DNA of 64,000 nucleotides from Ctena decussata (Eukaryota > Mollusca > Bivalvia > Lucinida > Lucinidae). The stretch spans positions 107,921,842-107,985,841 of the forward strand of contig OZ022500.1 in the NCBI GenBank assembly GCA_963989385.1. The letters run 5' to 3'. Made by a program: the position numbers and the translations under genes. Shown one piece after another: positions 1 to 11,670 of the stretch (position 1 is its first letter; every line of letters begins with the position of its first letter). A model generated the notes under the pieces. That model was not told the origin of the DNA, searched no databases, and was given only the letters and a program-made list of their open reading frames with translations.

Positions 1-122
1 GCGCACGGTGCACCTAATAAAGGCAACGCTGTATGCAAAACAAAATCAAACAGAATACAAATTATACACGGCCAACATAGCATATGTGCATTGTGAGACT
101 GATTGACTTGTTTCTCCAGCTT

Positions 123-1615
123 ATAGCCTGGCTCCTGAATCTGTATTTTACTCTGGTGGTCAGACTCGTCCCTATGTTCCTTTGCAGGGGATGTATTGAA
201 CATAGGGTCTGTAGCCAGACTACCCCAGCTTATGACGTTGCACTGAAATTTATATGAAGTTGTTTCGGTGACCTGTGCCTATATGGACATAACATTTATT
301 GTTTTCTGATCAGGAATGTTTTTCGGTCCTTTTCATGACGAACCTATTTCGTGATGTGATATCATGTGTTATGGGTGACTGGTACGTTTTTAAGGCAACG
401 CTAATGTATGTTTAAAAGTATAATTTTATTTTTATTTCACTTCACATTGTTAAGTGTCTCCTTCAAGAAAGCTAAATACCTATGAATTTGTCAAAAAGTA
501 CTAATTTCAGATCGGATTCTACTTTTTCACCATCGTCAATTTAATGATATCAATAGTAATCAAGTTTCAGTTGTTGAATACATGTTGCCGATATATTTTC
601 GAAAATTCTCTTATGCCCACTGTTACATGCATGATTTTGGCAATCGATAGCATGAGCATACTTAACTGCGCACTCAAAAAAGATCTGTCTGCGGATACGC
701 CGAGTTTGTGTTTGCCTGGTGTTCATTACGCGTTCTAAAATGTAAACAATACCCAGTAAATGTCAAAAATATTTCCGATGTATATCTATTTAAAGAGTAA
801 CTACACTTCAGGAACTGACTGAATCAGATCCCAAACCCTATCCCCAACATCAAAGGGAAAGATTGACAAAGACATCCCAACAAACAATTTCCAAAATAAC
901 CGTAAAGATTAACTTATAGCTATCTGATATCAATAAACCTGTTACAAATACCCTCAAGCACAAGCTCATTTGGCCTGTACAAGATTACTACAGACACCAT
1001 CGGGTATTTTTACTTTAATTAGCTTTGAGGCTGTTTTAGACTTTAATAGATACCATAAGAAAATTTAAAGAGTAACTACACTTCAGGGATCCCAGAAGTC
1101 TGCATACAACGACAATCAAATCAACCTGGGCACTCATGCAATAGCAGCACATGATTTTCCATACTCAACGGAAATAAGTGGGTCTCGGTGTAACAGTATA
1201 GCGCAAAGCAAACCTTTGATAAGTCTACCTGTTCCTTATATTATTAAGGAAAATGTATAAACATATTCACGTTTATCACTAATATTCAGCATTCATGACG
1301 ATTCTGATCTGTTTCCAAGATGACCACAACGATAACCTTTAGTCTGCACCATAATACCTGACCCGTATCAATGATCTTCAAAGCAAACACGTATATATAT
1401 CTTGTTACAAAACAACCTGGAATATTATTATGGCTGATGGCAGTATGCCTGGCCTATATCATCTTGTAATACTACCACGGCAATCACTAGATAGATGTAT
1501 TAACCTTACTTACTTCTGTAGACTGGCTACAGATCCTATGTTCAATATATCTCTTGCAAAGGAACATAGGTCTGACCACCAGAATAATATACAGATTCGA
1601 CTGGGGCCAGGCTAT
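123..1615. repeat. Inverted repeat pair (arms 123-220 and 1521-1615)
   Basis: The stretch beginning atagcctggc at 123 returns as its reverse complement ending at 1615, with about 95 bp of recognisable but imperfect pairing per arm. Each arm also carries a small internal palindrome built on cctatgttc / gaacatagg. This could be the two ends of a 1.5-kb DNA transposon, or two copies of one short MITE landed in opposite orientation. No clear target duplication was found and nothing coding is visible between the arms. Confidence 0.6.
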
Positions 1616-3008
1616 TACTTCTGAATTCATCGTATTATCTGAGGGAAATTCGACTCTGGAAGCAAAGCACCAAATAAGCTTGAGCGATGGGGAAAATCAA
1701 AACTTAGAAGCGGAAATACAGCGCTGAAACAACGTCATGCTATCGAAAACAAATTTGCCGTATCATTTCCAATTGTAGCAAACAAGTTGGACTTTCATTC
1801 TCGTTTTGTTAAGGGCTTTCTAAAAAGCGTAAGACCGTCTTCTCGTTTTGTTAATCCAAGACGGTTTTTAGTTATGTAGTAAACTGGTTGCACGAACACT
1901 TTAATATACCCCAAATTTGGTGTACGAAACCGGAATTCATCTGCAAGCATGCGAATATACAAAAGGGTTACGGAGCGTTATTGTGTTGTGTAATGGAAAA
2001 CGAAAATATCTCTTAATGCTGACGAAATTGCAATTAACATCTCACCGAGATATATTAACACACAGCTATTTTTATGGTGATAACTGTCAGTTTTAGTTAT
2101 TTTACGTAGCATAAGATAATATTTTCTTGAAAGAAGAATACATTATCGCAAATTATGTTTAAGTATACAAAGCGACTTTATAAGAATGATTTTCGTTACG
2201 TAATGCCAATGAATGTTTATAGATAAGAGAACCATAGACAGCTTGCATATTGGAAAAGGAGCTGTTTCGTTTTACCCTTTTAGGTAACAGAACATCACTG
2301 ACAATAGCTGTATAAACACATTTGAATTTTATCAACCACCGCTGTGACCTACTAATTAACATGTGTTGGACTGGTATATTTGTAATATCGTTCAACTGAA
2401 CATATTTTCTTTTGCTCTTTATACATCATAGCTTGGGTTCATTTGTTATCAGACCTGCAATATGAGCTGGTCAGAAGTATTCTAGAGCTTCTGGCACACT
2501 TTTCGGAAATAGTATTTGTGACATATGGCCAGTGTCACCTTTTTGCTCCTATCAGGTTGAGTAATAAAATAAAATTATAGAATTGTCCAAACTAAAAAAT
2601 TGAATGCAGCATCGAATACAGTTCTTCTTATCTTTTGATTTCTTCCTTAAAGAACAAGATCATATATATGCTGATTTACGTCAAATCCGAAAGATATTCT
2701 ACTCATATTCAGATGAACACTGTCGGAAAAGAAATCCAGAGTAATGATTGAACTAGAAAAAAGGCAATCAGTATAGCTGTCTTTTATGCATTTCCTTGGC
2801 TAGCGACAATTACAAACAACAAACATTAGACTCATTTAGATATGGGACCGGTGTATAAATAAAATCGAATGCCAAGTTAATCGTACCAACAACATTTTAT
2901 TAGCTCCCTTGAGCTGAAGGAGCTCAGTGGGGGAAAGGAAATGACCAGCTAAACAGTTTGCTTCTACAGGAGAATGTTCTTATATCTCTCCTTTAAGAGT
3001 AGAATGAA
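236..3008. other. Non-coding stretch with old duplicated segments
   Basis: No supported gene. The part at about 1190-1500 resembles 7490-7920, sharing for example gatgaccacaacgataa and gtatcaatgatctt. The part at about 1970-2125 resembles 10135-10290, both with gataactgtcag followed by a ttttacgta block. A segment at 2505-2580 resembles 15225-15290. A short copy of the dispersed retroelement-like repeat described at 50160-50534 lies at 811-865. The similarity is patchy, so the duplication is old. Confidence 0.5.
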
Positions 3009-5064
3009 TTTTAGCAGGGTTTCATCGTCGTCCAGGGAAGCAAAGAATTTTTGCAGGGCTTCATCGACTCAAAGGAAGCAAAGAATTTTTGCTGGGTCCT
3101 ATCGACTCAAGGGAAGCAAAGAATATTTGCAGGGTTTAATCATCGTCCAGGGAAGCAAACAATTTTTGCAGGGTTCCATCGTCGTCCAGGTGAGCAAACA
3201 TTTTTGCAGGGTTTCGTCGTCGTCCAGGGAAGCCAACAATTTTTGCAGGGTTTTATCGTCGTCCATGGAAGCAAACAATTTTTGCAGGGTTTCGTCGTCG
3301 TCCAGGGAAGCCAACAATTTTTGCAGGGTTTCATCATTGTCAAGGGAAGCAAACAATTTTTGCAGGGTTTCATCGTCGTCCAGGGAAGCAAACAATTTTT
3401 GCAGGGTTTCATCGTCGTCCAGGCAGCAAACAATTTTTGCACGGTTTCATCGTCGTCCAGGGAAGCAAACAATTTTTGCAGGGTTCAATCGTCGTCCAGG
3501 TGAGCAAACGTTTTTGCAGGGTTTCGTTGTCGTCCAGGGAAGCCAACAATTTTTGCAGGGTTCAATCGTCGTCCAGGTGAGCAAACGTTTTTGCAGGGTT
3601 TCATCGTCGTCCATGGAAGCAAACAATTTTTGCAGGGTTTCGTCGTCGTGCAGGGAAGCCAACAATTTTTGCAGGGTTTCATCGTCGTCCATGGAAGCAA
3701 ACAATTTTTGCAGGGTTTCGTCGTCGTCCATGGAAGCAAACAATTTTTGCAGGGTTTCGTCGTCGTCCAGGGAAGCAAACACTTTTTGCAGGGTTCAATC
3801 GTCGTCCAGGTGAGCAAACGTTTTTCAGGGTTTCGTCGTCGTCCAGGGAAGCAAACAATTTTTGCAGGGTTTCGTCGTCGTCCAGGGAAGCAAACAATTT
3901 TTGCAGGGTTCAATCGTCGTCCAGGTGAGCAAACGTTTTTGCAGGGTTTCGTCGTCGTCCAGGGAAGCCAACAATTTTTGCAGGGTTTTATCGTCGTCCA
4001 AGGAAGCAAACAATTTTTGCAGGGTTTCGTCGTCGTCCAGGGAAGCCAACAATATTTGCAGGGTATCATCGTCGTCAAGGGAAGCAAACAATTTTTGCAG
4101 GGTTTCATCGTCGTCCAGGCAGAAAAACAATTTTTGCACGGTTTCATCGTCGTCCAGGAAACGAACATTTTTTGCACGGTTTCATCGTCGTCAAGGGAAG
4201 CAAACAATGCTTGCTCGGTTTCATCGTCGTCCAGGCAGCAAACAATTTTTGCACGGTTTTATCGTCGTTCAGGAAACGAACAATTTTGCACAGTTCCATC
4301 GTCGTCCAGGGAAGCCAACATTTTTTTGCACGGTTTCATCGTTGTCAAGGGGAGCAAACAATTTTTGCACGGTTCCATCGTCGTCCAGGAAGCAAACAGT
4401 TTGTGCAGGGTTTCGTCGTCGTCCAGGGAAGCAAAGAATTTCAGCAGGGTTTCATTGTTTTCCAGGGAAGCAAACTTTTTTGCAGGGTTTCATCGTCGTT
4501 CAGGAAAGCAATTTGTGTAGGGTTTCATCGTCGTTCAGGAAAGCCAACAATTTGTGCATGGTAACATCGTCGTCCAGGGAAGCAAACAAGTTTTGGAGGG
4601 TTTCATCGTCGTCCAGGCAAGCAAAGAATATTTGCAGGGTTTCATCGTTGTCCAGGGAAGCCAAAAGTTTATGTATGGTTTCATCGTCGTCCAGGGAAGC
4701 CAACAACTTGTGCAGGGTTTCATCGTCGCCCAGGGAAGTTTACAGTTTTTGCACGGTTTCATCGTCATCAAGGGAAGCAAATAATTTTTGCAGAGTTTCA
4801 TCGTCGTCCAGGTAAGCAAACAGGTTTTGCCGGATTTCATCGTCGTCAAGGGAAGCAAACAATTTTTGCAGGGTTTCATCTTCGTCCAGGGAAACAAATA
4901 ATTTCTGCAGAGTTTCATCGTCGTCCAGGGAAACAAACAATTTATGCAGGATTTCATCGTCCTCAAGGGAAGCAAACAGGTCTGGCAGGGTTTCATCGTC
5001 GTCCAGGGAAGCAAACAGGTCTGGCAGGGTTTCATCGTCGTCCAGGGAAGCAAACAGGAAGACA
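3009..5064. repeat. 39-bp minisatellite, about 52 units
   Basis: A tandem array of a 39-bp unit, a variant of gcaaacaatttttgcagggt followed by a run of tcgtcg and ccagggaa. Because 39 is a multiple of three, several frames on both strands stay open for long distances; the minus strand repeats a 13-residue unit with a SLDDDETLQK core, and the plus strand repeats GFIVVQGSKQFLQ. Central units (about 3150-4100) are nearly identical, while units at both ends, especially beyond 4500, are more diverged. Units with ggttcaatcg put TGA into the DDDET frame, and small indels switch frames, so a single protein is unlikely. No start context or splice signals support a gene. Confidence 0.93.
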
Positions 5065-5824
5065 CAGAAGTTGTTCCCTTTGTAATTGACAGAAAAAACA
5101 CGGATATGTATCCATACTCTTTGAGGGATGCGCTTTGTGACACTGAACACCGATTTAATTTCAAGGCAACTTTAGAAGAACAGATTTTTACATGGATATT
5201 TACTTTTCTTGGATTGTCAATCGTCAGGTCTGTGTTTTCAAAACATAAGACATCGGGAAGGAAATATGCATCCACATAGAATCGTTTCACAAAATGCAAA
5301 ACGATACCCTTCTTTAACTAACCTTTTAAACCATGTTTGAGTACTTGCTGTAATGGGCCCTTCTGTGCTCAAATTTCGATATTTTTGTCTTAAAGGGGTT
5401 GTATTGGTAAAGGAACAGTCTGATCAATATCTGCACTGTTTGCATTTTATAACCGTGTTGTCCAAATAATGTTTGGATAAAACGGTATATCCATCATGCT
5501 TTGCGAGAACTGAATACTGGCTACTAATGAAAAGATAGTTCTAAAAGAAGATACGCTAGCCTCATCCAATCAATTGAACAAACAAATGGACTGATTTACC
5601 CTGTCATTTCAAGATGTACACTGATATGTATTATCCTTGCTGGAAGCGGTAAAAATTGTTTTGATCCTTGATAATTGCAATGAAGGATTAAACTTATTGG
5701 CTTTTGTCTGCATATGCACTGGTTTTACAATTTTCTGTGGAGTAGCAAAATAGAAGAAAATCCGGCATAAAAAAATACATGGTTATAATGCATTATTGAG
5801 ATTTCGAGTTAAGTGGACCGCAAT
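5065..5824. other. Non-coding; contains a third, diverged relative of a U1/U2 segment
   Basis: No gene seen. The part at about 5570-5740 resembles 22335-22480 in U1 and 46010-46150 in U2: a shared order of gattt(g/a)ccctgtcat, then ctgat(c/a)tgtattat, then ccttgataattgc. This suggests a repeat family, or a more distant copy of the same locus, upstream of the main duplication. Confidence 0.5.
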
Positions 5825-5936
5825 TACCCAGCAGGCATATAACATCGTAATGACGTCGTAGTGACGTCGACGCGACGTGATTACCTCGCACCGACGTCAG
5901 TAAGACGTCATTTCGACATCATATGCCTGATGGGTA
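5825..5936. mobile_element. Short palindromic MITE (112 bp)
   Basis: The ends are TACCCAGCAGGCATA and, inverted, TACCCATCAGGCATA. The interior is rich in alternating gacgtc blocks, so most of the element can fold back on itself. It is non-coding. A fragment with a similar edge (ggcaggcacacaatgttg) lies near 7053. The class was not determined. Confidence 0.65.
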
Positions 5937-6359
5937 AAGTGCATAGCTAGCTAGTATCTTTCTAAAATATTGATTCGCGACCGTTTTGACATTTGCGTTT
6001 AATCAAGTGACGAAAGACTGTCGGACCACGGAATAGACCTAAAATTATTTATTAATTTTTATCACCTGGTAACTTTCATATTCCCTCCGATTTATTTATT
6101 TATTTTCATCGAAATACAAACTTAATGAAAATCATTTTGCATGCATTCGTTTGTTCGGTTTGAAATTTACCAACGATACCAAATAAAAGCTCAAATAATG
6201 AACTAATCCTTTAATCACAGTATCAATTGTCTTCTATGTATAACTTTAGAATTATCTGCAAGACTGGCCCATGTATTATCACCCGTTCTATCCGAAATTC
6301 GATTTATTTTTCAACTGACTAGAGATTGAAATTCATCAAGACCGAGATAAAAGTTTTAC

Positions 6360-6544
6360 CTTGACACCTGCGACTATCGCATATTGTCGTTTAGATTCGG
6401 AGAACAGCCGAAGAATATCCGGAGAGCTACCTATGCGACTGTCAAATATCAGTAGTCTGAAGTCCACTGAGTATGAAATACGAATATTCTGGCAGATGCT
6501 ACGCTCAGCCATTCTTGAGCCGCATATCAGCATAGCCAAAACAC
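6360..6544 (-). CDS. Possible isolated exon, unknown protein
   Basis: On the minus strand an open stretch of about 61 codons is bounded by a plausible acceptor (catatag at its upstream side) and a donor reading AAG|GTAAAA. The encoded segment contains SVDFRLLIFDSRIGSS and ends YAIVAGVK. Its hydrophobic pattern is loosely like a beta-alpha-beta step of a type I periplasmic-binding domain, as in the receptor exon at 18628, but there is no convincing identity. No neighbouring exons were recognised. The plus strand is also open here, which weakens the case, so this may be chance. Confidence 0.25.
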
Positions 6545-7596
6545 CTATATGATTCAAAAAATCAAATACTAATTAGCGTACCAAAACAATCAGCTTGCTA
6601 TGTGAAGCGGTTCAGAAGTTGGAAAATGCAAATGTTGATACAGTTAACAGGCCATAGCTCCACTCTGAATTTCAACCTCGAAACAACATGTGCTACCCCA
6701 CATCTTAGTCTTGATATTTATACAGTGTCTGCTTAGTTCAATATAAACTGTTATAGGAGTTATCCGGAAACAAACAGATCTAAAATTGAATTTAGGGGCT
6801 GTAAGCCTGCGGAAATTTAATGGAGCGTAACCATGGAAAGATAGACCTAGTCGACCCCATAGTCTTTCTACATGTATCTACCAAGTTTCAGCTTGATTGG
6901 ATAAAAATGTAAAGAGAGTAACTGGGAAACGCAAAAGTCAACAGACGGACGAATCAAACCTGAGATAAACATTTGAGACGGAGCTGCATTTCTGCACATT
7001 AATATACTCAATAAAACAGAGTCTGCTTATTCCGTTTCTTTGCTGTGTTCCCGGCAGGCACACAATGTTGAATCAACATTGAATCAACCTTGATGACCAG
7101 TGGGTTCTTTGATTCTAGACCTTCCTTGAGAATCCATTTTACTCTTTTCAAGATAATCACAATACAAAGAAGACCTCCTTTAATGACCATAGAAACCGTC
7201 AGGTATATTTGCTTTAATTATCTCTGACTTGCTTATCTGATATGAGTCACGCTACGGGAAAGGACACCAATATCAAATGATCAGCACCTGGTACAAACAG
7301 ATTTATCATATTTTTTTAACTCACAACCACTGCTAACGGCACCAAATGGAATCTGTGAACAATGACATTCTTATCAAAGAAGAATCATGAATCCGCGCAG
7401 TCTGTGCTATTTCTTCTTAGTCAAACAACAGTCGATGAACCCGTATACAGCGAATTAAGCATTTGCTCAGTCCGCACCTCATATATCAAAGAAAACACAT
7501 GGAAGGATATCAATAACACACAGCATTCCTGACGTTTCCGATATATTACCGAGATGACCACAACGATAAGCGCTAGCCAACACAGTACAGGTAATA

Positions 7597-7808
7597 CAGT
7601 CAACTCTCGATAATTCGAAGTCGAACTTCATCCCAAATTACCGATATCTCAACGTAAAATTTTTGATACCTGATACCAGAAAATTTACTTTGAGATATTA
7701 GTAGTTTGAGATAACAGTAGTTGAAATGTAAATAAAAATAAGAAATACATTCTTTGATATAAAAAGATACACTGAGATATCAGTATTCGAGATATCGGGA
7801 GTTGACTG
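7597..7808. mobile_element. Mariner-type MITE with TA duplication (212 bp)
   Basis: The ends read CAGTCAACTCTCGATAATTC and, inverted, CAGTCAACTCCCGATATCTC. A TA dinucleotide flanks each side (7595-7596 and 7809-7810). The diverged paralogous stretch near 1350 reads ccataatacctgacccgtat with no element, that is, an empty TA site. It is non-coding and presumably moved by a Tc1/mariner-class transposase encoded elsewhere. Confidence 0.75.
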
Positions 7809-8322
7809 TACCTAACTCGTATCAATGATCTTTAAAGAAAACGTCTACTTGACATCATGGCATAACTAGATCAACAGATGCCTGACCTATATAATCCTGT
7901 ATTACCGCAGTATGCACCAGGTATATTTACCCTTAATTATTTCTGAGGCGCTTGTTGTTTATTGTCAAAGTAATATAAGAAGTTAATACCCAGGGTCCGA
8001 GGTTATAGATTGTATAACGAAAGTCTGACACCTGTTTTGTTTTCTTTTTTTTTCCTGTGTGTGTTTAGTGAGCATTATTTACTTGTAAACCAGAACTAAT
8101 TTTCCATTTGGTGTCATGAGTGGGATATGGTGTTTCATTGTGTCAGTTCCTGATGATTGCCCTTTAACACTACGTTCAACATCTGCATTGTTTAGCATCA
8201 GTATCCCTCAAAAATTCCTGAAAATTTCAAAGACATTGCTGTCAACTAATAGATGGAGAGGAAATAACTACTGGTATTTATCTTGTTGCGGGCAGTAAAG
8301 AGGTGGTAAAAGTTATGCAAAT
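7809..8322. other. Non-coding; partial dispersed repeat
   Basis: No gene supported. The part at about 8040-8165 is a diverged + orientation copy of the dispersed retroelement-like repeat, recognised by tgtgtcagttcctgatgatt near its end. The rest shows nothing recognisable beyond the old similarity to 1.2-1.5 kb. Confidence 0.45.
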
Positions 8323-8558
8323 GAGACGCGACACGAGAAAACCAACAAAGTGGTCGTGCGCCCAGCGCAGACTCAGATCAGCCTGGGCATCTACCCAGTC
8401 CGATCAGACTCTTGACTGAGCGCTTTAAGGGTAGGCAAGGGTCTAAGCTACCATTATGCGGACAGCGAAAACTCTGATCAGACTGGGCGGATGCCCAGGC
8501 TGATCTGAGTCTGCGCTGGGCGCAAAACAACTTTGTTGGTTTCCTTGTGTCGCGGCTC
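8323..8558. mobile_element. Foldback (hairpin) MITE, family 1
   Basis: A 236-bp element whose two halves are almost complete reverse complements, so nearly the whole element can form one hairpin. The ends are close to GAGCCGCGACACGAGAAAAC and its inverse. AAAT flanks both sides (8319-8322 and 8559-8562), a 4-bp target duplication. The arms themselves carry smaller palindromes such as cctgggca / tgcccagg. Ten copies lie in this window. Confidence 0.85.
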
Positions 8559-9864
8559 AAATTTCGTAGAAAAAGCAGGTATGACTCGACCTATTGTACA
8601 TCCTCCATTTTGTTAAGAAGTATTTTACGTGTAATAATACACTTCCAAGGGAAACGACTCTGATATTTTCATTTTCTGTCCTTCTCAAAGAGGACCAACT
8701 AAGTTGAAAATAAGATAGATAAAAATAGATGTTGGTGCTGTTTTTGATTAGGGTAGCTGAATGACCACCTGTTTGGGAAAGAGCTGCTTATTCGGTTTAC
8801 CGTGCGTGTCTTTCGTGAACTTGTGTCAATTTTTCCGTGTGTCTGTGCTTCTTTCCCTGTTGGTTTTGAGAGCAGGATGTGGGATTTGATTGTATTAACT
8901 CCTGATCATTGCCCATCTTTTTACTTTATACTCTAAAAGGAAAGAATTCTCTCTTCTAGAAGCAAATTCTTTCTTTGAAGGGTAGACACAATTTAAGAAA
9001 GATTTCATTATCATCATCATTGAAAACAAACTATACATCTCAAAAGTTGTTTCCCTTTGTAAGAATGGCGGAAACCATCGAGTTGTACCCACGAACATTA
9101 AAAAACATGATAGTAGCGTTATATTCACTGTTTCAATTTTAAACTCTCCATAGTCCTATAAGTGGTAAAAACGTCTAAACGCAAATCGTTATGAAAAGCG
9201 CTTCAATCTTCTCGTTTGGTGATAAAATAAGGGATGATGTGGATAGATTGATCCGTATACATAGCAAAAGGTATGGGGAATGTGTTTTTGAAAGACGAAA
9301 ATTCGTTCTACGAAATACAGATTTGCTCTTTTGGTTTCCCGTTGAGCGATGCAATATAAACAAAGGCGGTAAAGTGAATGGGACTCCACTGCTGTACGTT
9401 GTATTTTTACCATTTTTTCATTGTTTATGAAATCGAAAGTAGGTCATTTTGGTTGGCAACTAAAATGACCCAAATCAATTTTCGAGTCCTTTTTATATGA
9501 AACTCGATGGTGTTTTATTGGATCAAAGTTGGCTAATCGCCTTGATTTACTATGACGAAACTATGGCGAGTAGCTTGCAGCGATACCTCGCGATAAATTT
9601 TTTCATGCTGATAGAGCAATGGGGCCTTTAAATACATCAGGAAAATCACGATTCTGAAATTACTGCCCAGATTAAATTCTTTGTTGATATCTGTGCAACA
9701 TACTGTCATATACATATCGTTATAAAAATGACATACACGGGTCAAACACTAAATTCAAACACTTTATTCCTAGCGTTGTCGTTAAAATGTATAATTTTTT
9801 TTACAACACCGGAAAAACGGCATGCAGAATAAGAAACAACAAGAGCTCATTAGGCATAATAATA
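8559..9864. other. Non-coding; one dispersed repeat copy, otherwise unassigned
   Basis: The part at about 8750-8935 is a + orientation copy of the dispersed repeat (gggaaagagctgcttattcg, later gtgggatttgattgtatt, ending in a tttttacttt tail). Short open frames at 9175-9430 overlap on opposite strands and show no recognisable domain. Nothing else was identified. Confidence 0.45.
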
Positions 9865-10096
9865 TACGCCGCGACACGACAAAACCAACAGTGGCATCTG
9901 CGCCCAGCGAAGACTCAAATCAGCCTGGACAGCTGCCCAGTCTGCTCAGAGTCGTTACTGTCCGCTTAAAGGGTAGCTAAGGGTCTAAGCTAGCTCCATG
10001 CGGACAGCGAATACTCTGATCAGGCTGGGCGGATGACCATGCTGATCTTAGTCTTCGCTGGGTGTACATGCCATTTTGTTGGCTTTGTCGGGGCTC
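9865..10096. mobile_element. Foldback MITE, family 1 (diverged)
   Basis: It matches the family over its length (gccgcgacacgac at the left, ggggctc at the right, and the central cggacagcg and actctgatca blocks). The left terminus is altered and no clean target duplication is visible, so this is an older copy. Confidence 0.75.
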
Positions 10097-10346
10097 AATC
10101 ATAAGCTTTTTGAATACAGGTATTCAAATAGAGTGATGAATCGTTATGACGTTGCGCAATGGCAAAATGCCTGTTGCTGACATAACTGCAATCAACGTCG
10201 TACCTAAAATATAAACCGGCAGATATTTTGTAGTAATAACTGTCAGCTGCATTTGTTTTACGTAACACAAGATCATTAGTCTAGATTTAAAGAGTAAAGT
10301 GCATCAATGGTGTTTTCTATACGAAGGGACTTTAAAATTATCATTT

Positions 10347-10765
10347 CAGCCGCGACATAACAAACCAACTAAATGAGCCACGCGAAGACTCAGATCAGCC
10401 TCGGCATCCGCCAAGTCTGATTAGAATTTTCGCTGTGCGCTTAAAGAGTAGCTAAGTATCTATTAGTAAGCTATTTACATGCCAACGGCAAAGGCTCTAA
10501 TGCCCAGTCATGAGGCGCTTTATGTTTTAAAGTCCTCTTTTGCTCTTAGGCCTCGTTGTTTGTGTTTTAGCACTTTGGGAAGAGTGGGCTGATTTTTCGG
10601 CTTCTCATGCATTTGTTTGCTTGTGCGTGTGTGTTTGTCCTATTTCTATTCCTTTTGGTGTCGTGGGTTGGCTGTGATTTGTGATTGTGGCATACCCAGG
10701 GCCTTTCTATTAACGTTTTAGCTAGGTGCACAGGCCACTTTGTTTGTTTTGTCGTGTCGCGGCTC
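10347..10765. mobile_element. Foldback MITE, family 1, enlarged by a nested insertion
   Basis: The termini match the family and are flanked by ATTT on both sides (10343-10346 and 10766-10769). At 419 bp it is about 180 bp longer than other copies. The additional interior sequence, about 10510-10690, has features of the dispersed retroelement-like repeat in + orientation. This suggests nesting, although the exact joints are eroded. Confidence 0.7.
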
Positions 10766-10804
10766 ATTTACGTTACATCACCGAACTTATCGGCCAGTAG
10801 TGGA

Positions 10805-10870
10805 AGAAGGCCATGATCAGGAACTGATACAACCGAATCACAAATCCTACCCTCGACACGCAGCATGAGC
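10805..10870 (-). repeat. Fragment of dispersed retroelement-like repeat
   Basis: A minus-orientation fragment recognised by atgatcaggaactgatac followed by atcacaaatcctaccctcga. The MITE at 10873-11099 follows immediately, so it may interrupt this copy. Confidence 0.5.
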
Positions 10871-10872
10871 TA

Positions 10873-11099
10873 GGGGAGAGTCGGGTAACTTCGAACATGG
10901 GGGTAAATTCGGACATACCATTGTAAACAGTAAAAATCGCGATGAGACGGTTCATAATGAGCCGTCTCATCAGGATTTTCACTGAGGATTTTCACTGTTT
11001 CGCCAGTTATCTTTATTTTAGTTCCAAACAACAGACATATAAAGGAAACAATGTCACTGTCCGAATTTACCCGCTGTCCGAAGTTACCCGACTCTACCC
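10873..11099. mobile_element. TA-flanked foldback MITE, family 3
   Basis: The ends are close to GGGGAGAGTCGGGTAACTTC and, inverted, GGGTAGAGTCGGGTAACTTC. Subterminal copies of gggtaaattcggaca occur on both sides, and a central palindrome is formed by gagacggttcat / atgagccgtctc. TA flanks each end, which suggests a mariner-like mover. It is related to 36700-36912. No coding capacity. Confidence 0.8.
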
Positions 11100-11129
11100 T
11101 AGTACCATAAAGTAACAGCACTAGTAGTA

Positions 11130-11670
11130 AGACATAAGAGCGGATAGCACAATGAACACCTATTTCCTGGGTAAATGGCCATAAAGCTGGTAATGTTTAA
11201 GGTAAAAAAAATGCAAAGACCAGGATTTAAAACAATCAAATCCCACATCCCACCCTCGAAACTAAAAGGGGAAAGAAGCATGCACAAATACTGACAAAAG
11301 TTTACGAATAAACACACGCGGTAAACGGAATGAGCAGCTCTTTCCCAGATAGGTGGGCATTCAGCTTCCATAATTAAAAACTGCAACAACACCTCTTTTA
11401 CATATTTTCTATTTTAAATTACAAACCAAAACAAAACAAAACAGAAAGCTGAATGGGCAGATATTCAGGTGACCACACTGGTAGAGGTCATCCATAAGCG
11501 AACATAAAAACAAGTTACAGCGAGGAAGCACAACAGAAGTATCGCCTTGGAACGATCAGTAAAAGTTTACTCGAGGACTTAAACTTGTTTTACTATTTCC
11601 AAAAACATCGCTTTCTGCCTCTGTCGTGGTTCGAAACATTAAGTTAGCTGTTTGGTCCGCTTAAACATAA
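11130..11670 (-). repeat. Dispersed retroelement-like repeat, long copy
   Basis: Compared with 50160-50534 it shares atgcaaagaccagga, aatcaaat(c/cc) blocks, gagcagct..ttccca, acagaa..taccgccttggaac-type and tggttcg/gttcggt-type blocks in the same order. Read on the minus strand it has a short open stretch with a W-D/I-LIV core that recurs in other copies. Boundaries are approximate. The class is uncertain (see 50160-50534). Confidence 0.6.

Noticed and set aside
3009..5064. CRISPR-like array
   Set aside because: There are no unique spacers. The whole 39-bp unit repeats, and the genome is eukaryotic.
2974..5299. Long overlapping open frames (up to about 317 codons) on both strands
   Set aside because: They are by-products of a 39-bp tandem unit. 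Several frames are open at once, stops (TGA) occur in variant units, and indels switch frames.
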